Assembly: GCA_024663395.1 (NCBI GenBank)
Contig: JANFAH010000004.1
Coordinates: 2,294,001-2,358,000 of the forward strand
Source: Pisolithus tinctorius
Lineage: Eukaryota; Basidiomycota; Agaricomycetes; Boletales; Pisolithaceae
Direction: 5' to 3'
DNA length: 64,000 bases
Under the pieces are notes generated by a model. That model worked only from the letters and a program-made list of their open reading frames with translations. It ran no database searches and was not told the origin of the DNA. Below are positions 33,966 through 45,079 of the stretch, piece by piece (position 1 is the stretch's first letter; each line of letters opens with the position of its first letter). The translations under genes were made by a program, and so were the position numbers.

Positions 33966-35200
33966 ATGAGCACACCAACAGTTCAGAACCTGGAAGAGGC
34001 GACTACGATTGCATCCGAGTATATATCAAGTGAGTGTATCACCGCATCTTACCAAGTGGCATAGTTACATCCGTCGTCTCACAGCGCTCGAGAACATACC
34101 CGGTGAAATTCAGTTCCTTCTCCAGGAACTTCGTGCCAAGGAGACGCAATCTCAAGGTATGTCACATTTCGTTATCCATCAAACTACCCTTTTTAACTGT
34201 ACGGCGACAAGAACTCCAACAAGAAATTACTCGCGACAGTCACAAATACATTCGACACGTCCTTCGTTCTGATTCGGATAGCTCCTCCAAAGACAAAGCA
34301 CTCACACCACCAACTGAGAAAATCAAATCAGCTCAAAAGACACTTGATCAACTTGCAGACGAGAAAGTTGCCATCGCGGAACGGATCGTAAACATGCTCA
34401 CGCGGAAACGGTCACGTTTGGACTACGACCTCGCACGCGTGCTGGCGTTGCAAGGAGAACCCGATCCAGCTGCTATTGTCGCCGGTGCGGCACAGCCAAT
34501 TCTGTCGTCTGGCACGAGCATTAGTGCTACTGGTTCAGGGTATATCCTTGGTGGCCGGAACCCTGCTGCGCAGATCAATGAAAGTTTACGGAACGCGTTC
34601 GCGGGGGGTATGCCAGTGCCGTTGTCGGCAGGTGGAGGTCTAGTTTCAGTCAGTACGAGAAGTGGGGTGGAAGAGTCTGCATATAAGAGTGAGTGCTTGT
34701 TTCCTTTAGGATGACGCGGCATGGTCTGGACGTGACGTACTGGTCAGAGCGCAAGCTAACTGCGCAGGAGTCTATAAAGATGCCGTCCCCCGCACCTTCC
34801 CATGTAGCATCCACTGGGCGCGGGCGTCGAAAGAAGCGGGGTGTATCATCTGAGGCGGACGATTTCGAGATGGAGTTCGCAGAGGAGACACAAGGCACGG
34901 AGGATGCAGAGGGCGAAGAGGTGGATGGGGAGGAAGGAGATGATGGGGAAGACAAGGAGTTGTACTGCTTCTGCCAGAAACTGAGCTACGGCGAGATGAT
35001 CGCGTGCGACAATGCAGGTTGCCCCTACCAATGGGTAAGCATCGTACCTCTCCATCGTGCTCCGCTAATCTTGGTGCCAGTTCCACTTGCCGTGCGTGAA
35101 TTTAAAGCAGCCGTTGCCGGAACGATGGTACTGCGCAGAATGCACCAAACGGGGGATGGGTGCCACTTCTGCACCCGGTCGCAAGGGCCGGAAGAAATAG
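33966..35200 (+). CDS. YNG2: ING-family PHD-finger protein (YNG2-like, NuA4 subunit)
   Basis: The ATG at 33966 opens [20 protein letters not shown], spliced into an ING N-terminal helix ([14 protein letters not shown]), then a further coiled segment ([20 protein letters not shown]). After a glycine-rich stretch and an acidic region comes the PHD finger: [25 protein letters not shown], spliced to [20 protein letters not shown] and CTKR. This gives the C4HC3 zinc-binding set. The basic tail ends in KGRKK at 35200. ING PHD fingers bind histone H3 trimethylated at Lys4. In yeast Yng2 is a NuA4 subunit, while Yng1 and Pho23 are in NuA3 and Rpd3L, so the exact complex is inferred. The aromatic-cage Tyr and Trp positions are present. 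Confidence 0.9.
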
Positions 35201-38200
35201 ATTGTTCATCAAGAACAAACATAGCTGCAGGTACCCACTCACCCAGACTACTGATTGGCAAGTTGAGGGTGAGGGGCCGTGCCCAGTGTTACACCGTGCG
35301 TGGAGAATGATCAGGCGGCCGCCGTAATTTTGTCAGGATCCTTTTCTTACACTCTGCCACTCAAATGTCTGACTGTTTTGTAGGACTGAGCCCCTTTACC
35401 TGCGCGCGAAGCTAAGGAAAGCGGACATTCGGAGATTGCACGCGTACTGAACTAATGCCGACACTTGATGATTCATTTTTGTTGTCGTCTAAGCATTCTT
35501 TGAAAATTACAGGATTGCCAATAACAATAAGAAACCAAACCCAGCTTTGTCGACTTTGGGAGAAGTAAGGCGGGGGATGTCCAGCGAGTGGCAGTGTCGG
35601 AAGAAGGGAGTCATGGAGTAAAACGGAATGAAGACTTACGAAATACCAAGAGGCAGTCACCCCTAGTCACCTCCACACCCGTGTAGATCGACTGGCGTGG
35701 GATGGGTGACTGAAGGTTTCGATGTCGCCAGTAAATATGACGTGAAGAACTTCCCAGGAGAAGGGGCGCACCTCTCCGAGAACCCGAATGCCCAGTCCAT
35801 CATTATCGATAATTTTTGGCTGGCTCGCCACTTTGTGCGTCGTTTGACTTGCAAGGCCTCCCTTTTTTTTCGACGTGGGGTCCATTCTACGTTTGCACTG
35901 ACGCACAAAAGACATAAATGCAGTGACCCAAGCAGACCACGCGGTCCAGAGAAGCATCAGCCTCAAGATGTAAATATGTAAGCACTCTGACTCCGTACTC
36001 CACCACATGGCATCCCGACGTTAACGACACCCACGCCTGCCAATGACACCGAACGTGGCACGATCGCAATTATGTATGAGTTAAGTTTGGAATTTGAACT
36101 TCGATAAACGCGAACTCATTTTCATTGGGTGTTCGTCATCTTATTGACATCGACATGACATGTTAACTACTGTAGCTTGACAGCATCTGCAGCTTTTAGA
36201 AAGTGGGTTACACGTGTGCATGCGTACACACCGACATACACCATGCGTCCGGGCCAATTGGATTTGTTTGTGGCTGTACACCTCTGTCCACGCACTGCGC
36301 AAGGTCGCACAAACCGATTATCCGCCGATCGCAGCTATTATGGGTGACTTTGGATCCACCCATGTATGTGGGTTCAAACGTCTCGCGGCGTTGGATTCTA
36401 ATATGTGTCAGCTGGACCACACGTACGTATATCACTTGTCCGACAACTTGAAAGATACCAGCTATGAACGGGCTCCAAAGAACTTTTCCCCCCTGCCGGT
36501 GTGACATTGTCTCGATCTACAATATCTATCCCATGACCCAGACCCCCCTGGCTAAGCTGAACTTCTCGTCATCTATGACAGACGTTGTAATAACGTTACA
36601 TATAAAAAAGTTCATCTAGTTAGTGTTGTGGCAGCTCGTCGTCGGTCGAGTGCTCCCCCCGTGCGGAGACAGACAAGCTACTAGATCAGAGGTGGCTACA
36701 TAGTATTTCCGGCTCCACATATACCGATACCTCCTCAGGGCACCAATTGAACGCTGAATGCTGAAGGACCCGTAACCCCAATCATTCGTCATCGGTCTCT
36801 TTCTCCAGCGAAGGCGGAGGAATGCAACTGTGTAATGCGCTCCATTGCGGTCTAGCCGTTGCGTACCCAAACCAATACAGCGTAGTTCCCGTGACTCTTA
36901 TCCACCAGACCAGGACGCATCCGCACAGCTCCGCAGTAGTAACTTTGCTCCGACGCACTGCACCACACTCCCAGGATCCAGCCGAAGCTCGCAACTATGA
37001 CTTTCAGGTACTCATTGGGACCCTCTGTCTTGGGGCCCATATAGTAACCTCTGAAAGGTGATCAAGCCGCACCTGTGCTCCATTGGTTGACCAGATTAAA
37101 ATATCCACCAGGGCTCTGCCGCCCTGCAATTTAGGACCACATGTAGCGGCGGTACAGGTTTGAAGGTTTGGATTGATGCTCTTACTCGTTTGTATAGTAC
37201 ACGCGGGCATTATCACCTACGTTTAAGTCGCCGTTGATTCTTCTTCCAGTGAAATAGGAGGGGAAAACTACCTTTACAGTGTCTCGCTGACAACCGTTCC
37301 TTCGGAGGTGCTTTAGCATGGGTAACCTTTCGGACTTTTATTCTCTCCCGAGGCACTGTTGAACTCTCCAGCTTACTGTCACCGTTGACATTCACAGCTC
37401 GCCGATCAGTTCACGAGTACAGTGGGTCTGCGCCACGCACACTAAAATTCGTCGTAATAAGCAGCGATGGTTTAATGGACGTCAAACTAGCTCTAATAAT
37501 TTTTTTACAATTTCAAACCTTGCATAGGATTCAGGAAACTATGAGAACCAAGACAACCTGTCTAGGAAGTGCAATAGAATGTAGCTGGAAGCGCTCGGAG
37601 CCGTGTTGATGATGTGTGTGCTTCATTGAACTTCTTATCTATGTGACGCGTGTCCGGGAATCCACAGACTTACCGTGAGATACGGATATCATTTCATGTT
37701 GGGGGGGACTTTGAACGCAGAGCAGAATTGACGAAGTTCGAACATGATTATCGATGGTGTTTGGATGGAGTCGCAAGTCTAATACTCATCATCGCAGCGT
37801 ATGTCAAGTCCAAAACACGTCTTGAGACACGATGATCGCTTAGCAAAAAAATGAAACGGATTTAAACCATATTGTCATCCTCACACTGCTGAAACTCTTC
37901 ACCCCATCGTACTTGCAAGTTTGACTTGGTTCCAGAAAGAAGTCTGGGCTGACAGGTTGGTTGATCCTTGTTCATCGCGACGTGTAGCTGCGGCACTTGC
38001 TACAGCGCCCCTAAAGGTGTTGATATGAGGGTCTGCAACCATGATGATGGTATTAGAGAAGTACTTGAAATAGAATCGCCGGGGGCGATGGTGGGTTCTG
38101 CATCGGGTGTTTTATATACATTGTAGGGTTGACGGAGAAGGCTAACGATGTATTAACCCGAATGTTGCCCCAGGGAGAAAGTATTCATTATCATGGCTAT

Positions 38201-38207
38201 GCATCTG

Positions 38208-38795
38208 TCAACTCGACAACTCGAGGGGGGCTGCGCACGCACCACCCACATGCACGCAAGCTCGATGCATTAACTTGTTTCCCCCGGCTGTGAGCACCAA
38301 AAATATGACGTGTGCAGGGACGGTTTCAATGACTTGCTGAATTGTTCTACTAATACATTGAGAGCGGATTGCCATCTCCGAGGTCTTTTGCATTCCCACA
38401 TTCGGTGGCTCTGTAGTTGGCATCGCAAAACTGATATCAAGCCACATACTACGTGGGAAGCAGAATACTTGAACGTTGAAAGGTAATCCGGTCGCTAGAT
38501 TCGTGGCGTTCCATGGCAGAGGGTATGCCGTATCGTGCTCGTCAGGTGCGGGGGAGATCGTTTTTATGGTTCGGAGAGCTGTTCCCCAATGAAGGAATTC
38601 TACATACTTTACATGGTCGAACCTTGTGCTCCATGCCTCAAATAGCACTGCAATATTGCCATCAGTCCAGGTACTTTCATGCCTCGTGAGACGCATATCA
38701 AGGGCACACATTTCCAATTGCGGGTGCTCGGTTTTCATGCCCAGGACAGCTAAAGCAAACATCTGTGGTACTGATTGAACAGCACGGTGTTTCAA
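38208..38795 (-). CDS. Hypothetical 195-residue protein, weak support
   Basis: An uninterrupted minus-strand frame starts with ATG at 38795 and stops at 38208. Its composition is ordinary for a soluble protein, with pieces such as LAVLGMKTEHPQLEMCALDM and WSTRFDHVKYVEFLHWG that recall leucine-rich F-box C-termini, but no motif is certain. It lies in the long gap upstream of the GATA gene, where such frames can arise by chance. It may be a fragment of a larger gene whose other exons I could not find. Confidence 0.35.
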   Translation of the reverse strand: MKHRAVQSVPQMFALAVLGMKTEHPQLEMCALDMRLTRHESTWTDGNIAVLFEAWSTRFDHVKYVEFLHWGTALRTIKTISPAPDEHDTAYPLPWNATNLATGLPFNVQVFCFPRSMWLDISFAMPTTEPPNVGMQKTSEMAIRSQCISRTIQQVIETVPAHVIFLVLTAGGNKLMHRACVHVGGACAAPLELSS

Positions 38796-39547
38796 AGTAT
38801 GCGAGGGAACAAAGGACGCAGAATAGAAGGAAAGAAGGGGGTACGGGAGAAGAAGAAAGAGTGGAAATGTGATGGACTACGACACGGCGCTCATCACGAT
38901 CACTTTTTGCCTGTGCGAAAGGCGAGGCGGGGGGGCGTGAGACGCGCAACAAGTGCTGTGAAGACCGCCACGTTACCAAGTACAGTGCGACGGCGCGGAT
39001 CGCAAGATGTAGGTCAATGCTATGTAGGACGAGAGGAAGAAGGGGGAATATCAGTACTGGGGATGGCTTCCACGGTGGCGATGCGATGGGGAAACCTGAG
39101 AGGTGGCCGACGGGGACGTCGTGGGAACTGAGGAAGAGAGTCCAGTAGTACTCGTCATCAAGAAGCTCGAGTGGAGGATGTGTGTTTCAAACAGAAGGGG
39201 GTAGATTGCGACCTGAAATGACACGTGGGGCCATGCTGAGAGGGACACAGCCATCGGGCAAGCTGTGTGTGAGAACATACGTAAATTGCGAGTGTTTGTT
39301 TATATGCGCGTGTTTGTTTGTTTGTACAGCGCGATAAGGCAGAATCGGAGATCTGGCGGAGTCCGGAGGTATGCGGGATGTTCCGATCGACCCGAGATAA
39401 TGGTACGGGCTGAAAGAAAGAGTAGCCGGGATCTGGTGGAGTGAGATTGGGCTATGCCATATAAGGGATTGCCATATCTGGTGACGCGGACTCGTTTCTT
39501 ATAACTAACTGGTGTCGTCGTCGTCGACCAGTCCTCTGCTGACGGGT

Positions 39548-39600
39548 GTTGTTTTTTCTTTTTTCTTTTTCCTTTTCCTTTTTGTTTTTTGTTAAAAAAT
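39548..39600 (+). promoter_or_regulatory. Pyrimidine-rich tract just before the GATA gene start
   Basis: A run of T with scattered C spans about 45 nt, followed by an A-rich stretch and the ATG at 39606. Such CT tracts mark the core promoter and transcription start area of many filamentous-fungal genes. Confidence 0.55.
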
Positions 39601-39605
39601 AAAGT

Positions 39606-41008
39606 ATGGACTTTGAGGCGTCGTCGTTCGCATCGCCCGCCTCGTTCTCAGACACGTCGTCGACCCCGAGGACACCCTCGCCACACTCAGCCTCGGACAT
39701 GTTCATCAGCCTCAAACATCACCCGATCACCGAATCCTCCCTCTTCCATGATTCCGAGTCGCTGATGTTCAACGACGTCGCCGTCTACCCTCAGTCCAGC
39801 TATGCACAGTCCCCGTCTCTCCTCCAGGAGCTGTACGACCAGCCAAACGACTACTTCATCGACGACCAGGCCCACTACAACGAATGGCACCAGCACCAGC
39901 AGCACCTCCACTTCCGTGCCCACGACCACTCCGGCACTGTCGTCCGTCGCGCCACTTTCCCCTATGTCAGACACGACCAGCTCCAGCAATACCCCTCCCC
40001 TCATCTCTATGACCTCTGTCCCCCTGTGTATCATGAGCCTGAGCCTGCCCACCAAGCTATCAAACTCGAAGATACCCCCTTGATTGTCCCCTCCCAGCTC
40101 GGTTATTCCACTCATGCCATCCACTCCCACCATAACAACGCCCCTTCCTACCTCTCCCCTGCAACCGGTGGAACAGTCGCCATACAGCACACAGACGACG
40201 CAGCTAGCAAAGAAACGCAGTACCTGCGTCGTCGCTGTTTCAACTGTCACACCACCGAGCCTCCCTCATGGCGTCGCTCCACCCTCAACCCAGGGAAGAT
40301 CGTTTGCAACAAATGTGGTCTCTATGAACGCACCCACCTCAGACCACGCCCCCTCCGGTTCGATGAACTCCGTGCAGGTGGAAAGACGCGCAAATCCACC
40401 GGTGTGGCTCAGCCTGACAAAAAGGGTCCAAAAACACCCGCTGCTGCTGTCACTTCCTCTCCACAGATCAAGAAAGAGCAACGAGAGTTTGGTCTCATAC
40501 GTCGCGCATCGGTCTCTAGCAGCGTGTCCAGTAGTGGTGCTATAAGTGATTGGGACGACAATGGTAAGGCGCCCCATCCAACGTTTGCCCCTCTTTCTTA
40601 CCCATCGCAGTGTCCGTTTACTCCTCCCAACCCCCCACCCCCGGATCGGCTTCCGGCCAGTTGTCTGCCTTCTCTTCCCCTGCTGTCACAACGTTCCCCA
40701 TTCCTCGCTCTTCTCAAAGTCCTCCGGCTGACGCCGGGGTGCAAGCCCCCATTCGCTTGCCAAATGCTCCTCTCTCGGACATTGCGTCTTTCCAGCAACA
40801 GCAGCCCCACCCCACACCGAGAAAGGCTGCCACCTCCCCCGGTTACTTCTCCCAGCCGGTGGCATATCAAAGTCATGCGCAGCGCAACGTTGCTTTCACA
40901 TCCGATTCTCCCGCTCTTCTCCAAGTCTCACCGAAGACGGAGCTCCTGTCCCCACCGATGACGTCTTCTCCGACCCTTCCTGCAGACGTTCCCGTACCGA
41001 GTTCATAA
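39606..41008 (+). CDS. GATA-type zinc-finger transcription factor
   Basis: The first exon (39606 to about 40562) starts at an ATG preceded by a pyrimidine tract. It encodes a Ser/His/Gln-rich activation-type region, then the zinc finger RRRCFNCHTTEPPSWRRSTL with NPGKIVCNKCGLYERTH. The Cys spacing is C-X2-C-X19-C-X2-C. It is followed by a basic tail (RPRPLRFDELRAGGKTRKS), as needed for contact with GATA sites. A GT-AG intron joins DWDDN to VSVYSSQPPTPGSASGQL, and the Ser/Pro-rich C-terminus ends at 41008. The finger resembles basidiomycete Gat1-type factors, one of which regulates fruiting in Schizophyllum. Whether this is that orthologue cannot be decided here. The gene is isolated, with 4.4 kb before it and 6 kb after it without a named gene. 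Confidence 0.88.
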
Positions 41009-44000
41009 ACACGCCCATCGTTGGACTTGAGTATCTCCGATCATGATGCTTTCTTGGCTTTATTTATTGCTTTTCGACTTTGCCTTGGGATGCTTCATTT
41101 TCGACCAACTATCATCCTTCGTTGGGGCTTACATATTTATCATCCTCGTGTACACCGCAATCGACTCATCTTGTTCGATCCGACTTGGGAGCGGCAGAAG
41201 GGGACCACCCAAAATCCGTCCCTGGGTATTTATGGCCACTGCGACCGGTAGCGGCCTTGACATGTATCGTATCCCTCAGCGCGCGAACGCGTGTCGGGCG
41301 TCTTGTGTCCATACTGCTCATAAACATAACCCCCTGCCATTATCTTGCAATCTACCCTCCATACCCCGCCCAGCATACCCCCCTCTCTTCCTCGCCGCCT
41401 TTCTGCTCGGCTCATTGTTCACTTCTAGTGCGGTGATTTAGATAATACCCCTCTCCTCCCGCGCGCTCACATCGCTGCCCTGTTTTAATGCTGCCGCTTT
41501 TTTGTCTTTCTATTCACTTTTCACTTTCACGCACGATGACCATGACGACGCCGGGAGAGTGTAAGGCACGAATCATGGGCTGCTTTTGTCTTCCATACCT
41601 CCCTATACAAAACAAGAGAATCCTTGTGTACTTGTATGAACTAAATCCTATAGGAATTATTTAGCTATGGAATGGAATTCTAGTTTTTTTTCTTCGTTTA
41701 CCGTAAATTATGTGCTTGCTTTGTGTGTGTTTGCGTGTTTTGGCTCCTTGGCGGCTATTCCGATCCAAGTCCTCGACCCCGACCTTCCAACTCGAGCAAC
41801 AATTATGCCGCCAGCTCTTCCAAACAGGGTTCCCTCAGCTGACGTGCAGCAAACATTCAGTATCGAATGAACTTTTTTTTCTTGCCCTCCCTTGTTCTAT
41901 TCTCACACGTGCAGTGAATAGCATCAACCTGTGCTAGCGTGTGTCCGTGCGTTTCTGGCCCTTAATCCTTTGCCGATGCTAAGTTCGACACCAGCAGTGC
42001 TCCACACGCCAATAATGATAAAAATTCTCCCCCCCCCCGTCGCACACCATTATTATTTATTGTAATTGTAACACTGCAACACGAATTTTCTTCGTTCCGG
42101 CGAAACGATGGGCCCAGCAAATTCTCGGGCTCATCGGGAGGTGTCAGCTTGAACGGTTTATCCCTCTCCCTTTCGCGCCCCGTGACCCGACAGAGTCTTC
42201 TGTGTCAGGACACTCACCCCGTATGAAGGTGTGTGTATAAAGCTGCCGTTGGGAACTTTCTTCTTTATTCATCCAGCGGTGGAAGGGGGCGCTAATGGTG
42301 TGTGGTGGTGCCTCGTGGTCAGTAGTAATGGGCGTATTACACATCACCCTAAGCTTAGCTTCAGCTCCCGCCTCGTGTTTGGACCTTGGTCACCCACAAC
42401 GGTTGGGTTAATCGAACCGACGTCCGCGGAGTCTTAAATGCGTGAGGGGACGTGGAACCGGATGCACGAGCGTGCGCTGGTTCGCTGTATCAAGCCTATA
42501 ACGATAACCGCACCGTTCGACTACTTTTCAGCACGCGTGGTTATAATACTTGGCATCTTTATGGACTCCTGTTCTGGGCTCGCTCCTTTGTTCTGCATCT
42601 GAGAGTACGCAGCGGAACTACTGTGGACCTCCACGGTCACAGTGGCACCCCTATCGCGGATGTAATACGCAAGGGCGGGCGCAGCGGATTGGAGGATGCT
42701 GTGACCTCATTCCCATTTGGCTAGCTGTGGTCACACAAAGGGCCGGGGGCAGGGAGGGTACATATTAGGACCTAATTGCAATCGCCGTAAGTAACTGCAG
42801 CGTCTAAACTGTTCCTGTGCCGCAAACTGTGCTCGGCCCTGCACAGCAGCATGTAATTGGACTTTGTCCAAAAATGGGTTCGTCATTATTGCCAGTTGAC
42901 GGCATAACATGAGCCAAGCTGTAACGAGGGAGCATCTTGCATAATAATACAGTGCTTCTCTGTTTCGTTTTGATTGGTTCCTGCGATTTTAGACTTGTAC
43001 TTTTTGAAGTCAGCCAGCGCGTAGCGTACATGGGTTAGTAGAGGAGGGGATGAATCCGCAGTCCAGAGATGATGGCACTCGGAGGAAAGTCGACCCACAG
43101 AAGCCATTGAAAATCCTTTGCAAACGTTGCCATGAAGATATATTAACCTGCAGTCGTCTAGCGGCTAGTAGTACTTCAGGGGAGTTGAATGAACGAGGCA
43201 ACTTTGTCCTTCGCCGAACCTGCACTAGAAGCCACCTGCTTTTGGAAGGTGGGGAGTTAATGGCATCCTGTACAACATCTTGCTTAGTATAGGACGGGAA
43301 TACTCTCAGCTGTACGTATGCAGGCGGCTCGCTGTATTTGCGGCCCAGGAGAGGAAAGTTTGACAGAGGATACTGCACTTGGAAAGAAGACTTCACCTTC
43401 TCAGTCTGCCACAGGAACTCACTACAGGATGCGTATGACACTGGGAAGATGTGTCATGGTGCGTTCTTAACAAAAGTACTAGTATCGTGACGCACGAACC
43501 AGAGCATAATGTTCCTACGTACCGGCAACACGGGCCCCGCTTCTCCTCCCCCCTCGGCGCTTGACAAATATTACCGAGGAACGAGTGTATTAAATATCAT
43601 GAGGACATGTAAAGCGAGAACAAAGCGAGAACTTAACTTCAGAGTCGTCGTGGCGTGCCACGTCGCCCGCCCTGTCGGTCTTAAGGTGGAGGGGGGGGCT
43701 GCTTACTCACTCTCACGTGGGGACTTGCCAGTAGGGTTCAGTTTCCAGGAGGGCTTAGCAAGAGTCAGAGCATGCGGAGGAAATTCGGTGATGCTTAGGT
43801 GATTTGCGGAGCGCCAGGCCAGAGAGACATGTCTATTAGCAGTAAGCACTGTGTGAGGTTGTCCATATGCACTTACCGTGTATCGGAGAGGACGAATAGA
43901 AGTCGGCCTGCAGCTGGCCCAGCGTTCCCCCGATTGTTGGTACGCCTTCCAAGCTCATCATCGGCCGGTTTGAGCTCTAAGTTTCTAGATAGTGGCCACA

Positions 44001-44493
44001 AGATAGTACTGACGTATGTCGGCGAGACATTAGGCCCGAATTTCAGATCGGCGGAACGTTAGATACGCATCAAAAGCCTGAGGCGGCCCTATCCAAGGCA
44101 ACGGAGACGTAGGGTTTGCCGCCGGGAGGAACCTTTTCACGTGAAATGATACCAGTCACCAGGGAGCGGACGGGAGGAAAAAGGTGTTAAGCTGGTCCAC
44201 GGATGTGACACTTGATAGACCTGTGCATAATTAGCAGTTCCTGCGTCGTCAGTTGGCGTGAATCCAGCCCGGTAAAGCGCAACAACTCCCAAGAGGATGT
44301 TACTAGCAATATTGCTCGAAGTAGTAAGGGCCCGGGCGACGGAACAACTGTAGACGAGACGAGGGTGCCCCTCCACCTCATATCGGGGTACCTCTAGAGT
44401 ACAAAATATTACCGAGTGCCTCGCTCACGGCAAGTCTTGTTGATCCGTACGTGCTGGTGTCGGTCGTCACTATTCAATTGCATCCCATCATTC

Positions 44494-44570
44494 AGGGTCG
44501 AACACCCTCGCGTCGAAGCCTGACTCTTGAGAACCACTGCGGACCTTGTAACAACTAGGCTAATACCCGC
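44494..44570 (-). other. Degenerate tRNA-like sequence with A and B boxes
   Basis: On the minus strand, TAGCCTAGTTGTTA (44562-44549) resembles the Pol III A box and GTGTTCGACCCT (44505-44494) the B box, with spacing close to that of a long-arm tRNA. The acceptor stem does not pair and the anticodon stem is weak, so a working tRNA is unlikely. It may be a tRNA pseudogene or the head of a SINE. Confidence 0.3.
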
Positions 44571-44710
44571 AAACGTCCGTGCATTTTTTTTTCCTCTCGC
44601 TTCGCCTGAAACATGCTAACACTAGACGAGGTTTCAGAACCTAAATTTGTAACCGCCACAAGTCAAGTTGCTGCCACAGCCCTACTGCACGGCAGCCAAC
44701 CTATTACACA

Positions 44711-45079
44711 ATGAACCATCCCGCAGGGAGCAGTAGGTACTTATCGGAAACAAGGATCTACCCCCATCAAACAATTGAGCAACAGCTCAACATCAATGAC
44801 CTACCCTGTGGCTGTACGCTCATCTGCCATCGGTTTGAGTTACTGGTTTCCACTTACCTGACACGGATCACCACTGCCGATCAACGTATCTGCGTGATTA
44901 TTGGTAGATACCTGGCTCTGGACGATGAAGCAAGGTATGTCCTTATGCAAGTGTTGGCGTCTCTGACAACAGCTTCACTCCTGAGCAACATTACAGACTT
45001 GCTGAGTCGAGAGAAGTGTTGGAATGGGATCACCCCTCATGACGACGTATGTAGTTCTGTTGGGCTGGTTAACCCCTAA
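44711..45079 (+). CDS. Hypothetical protein exon or small gene
   Basis: An ATG-initiated frame of 122 codons reads like a folded helical protein (EQQLNINDLPCGCTLICHRF, ICVIIGRYLALDDEARYVLM). A second open stretch from about 45138 could be a following exon, but the joining splice sites are not convincing. I do not recognise the family. It lies in the 6 kb gap between the GATA factor and YAF9. Confidence 0.35.
   Translation: MNHPAGSSRYLSETRIYPHQTIEQQLNINDLPCGCTLICHRFELLVSTYLTRITTADQRICVIIGRYLALDDEARYVLMQVLASLTTASLLSNITDLLSREKCWNGITPHDDVCSSVGLVNP

Larger units (their letters stand above)
35201..39605. other. Long gene-poor region upstream of the GATA factor
   Basis: Over 4.4 kb I find no gene I can name. 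Minus-strand frames near 35412-36008 join through an intron-like segment into a short protein with one hydrophobic span (LRLMLLWTAWSAWVTAFMSF) but no known match. Minus frames at 36600-37220 are similar in quality. One longer ATG-initiated frame (38208-38795) is listed separately. The stretch from about 38800 to 39605 is likely the GATA gene promoter and leader, with runs such as GTTTGTTTGTTTG near 39310 and a pyrimidine tract close to the start. Confidence 0.5.

Noticed and set aside
39687..40250. 187-codon minus-strand frame opposite the GATA gene
   Set aside because: Valine/glycine-rich mirror of the Ser/His-rich GATA exon; low complexity only.
41043..41441. 132-codon hydrophobic plus frame after the GATA stop
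   Set aside because: Begins 35 bp after the stop in T-rich DNA; most likely 3' UTR.
42360..42440. Sequence resembling a tRNA B box on the minus strand
   Set aside because: Only a partial B box and no A box at a sensible distance.
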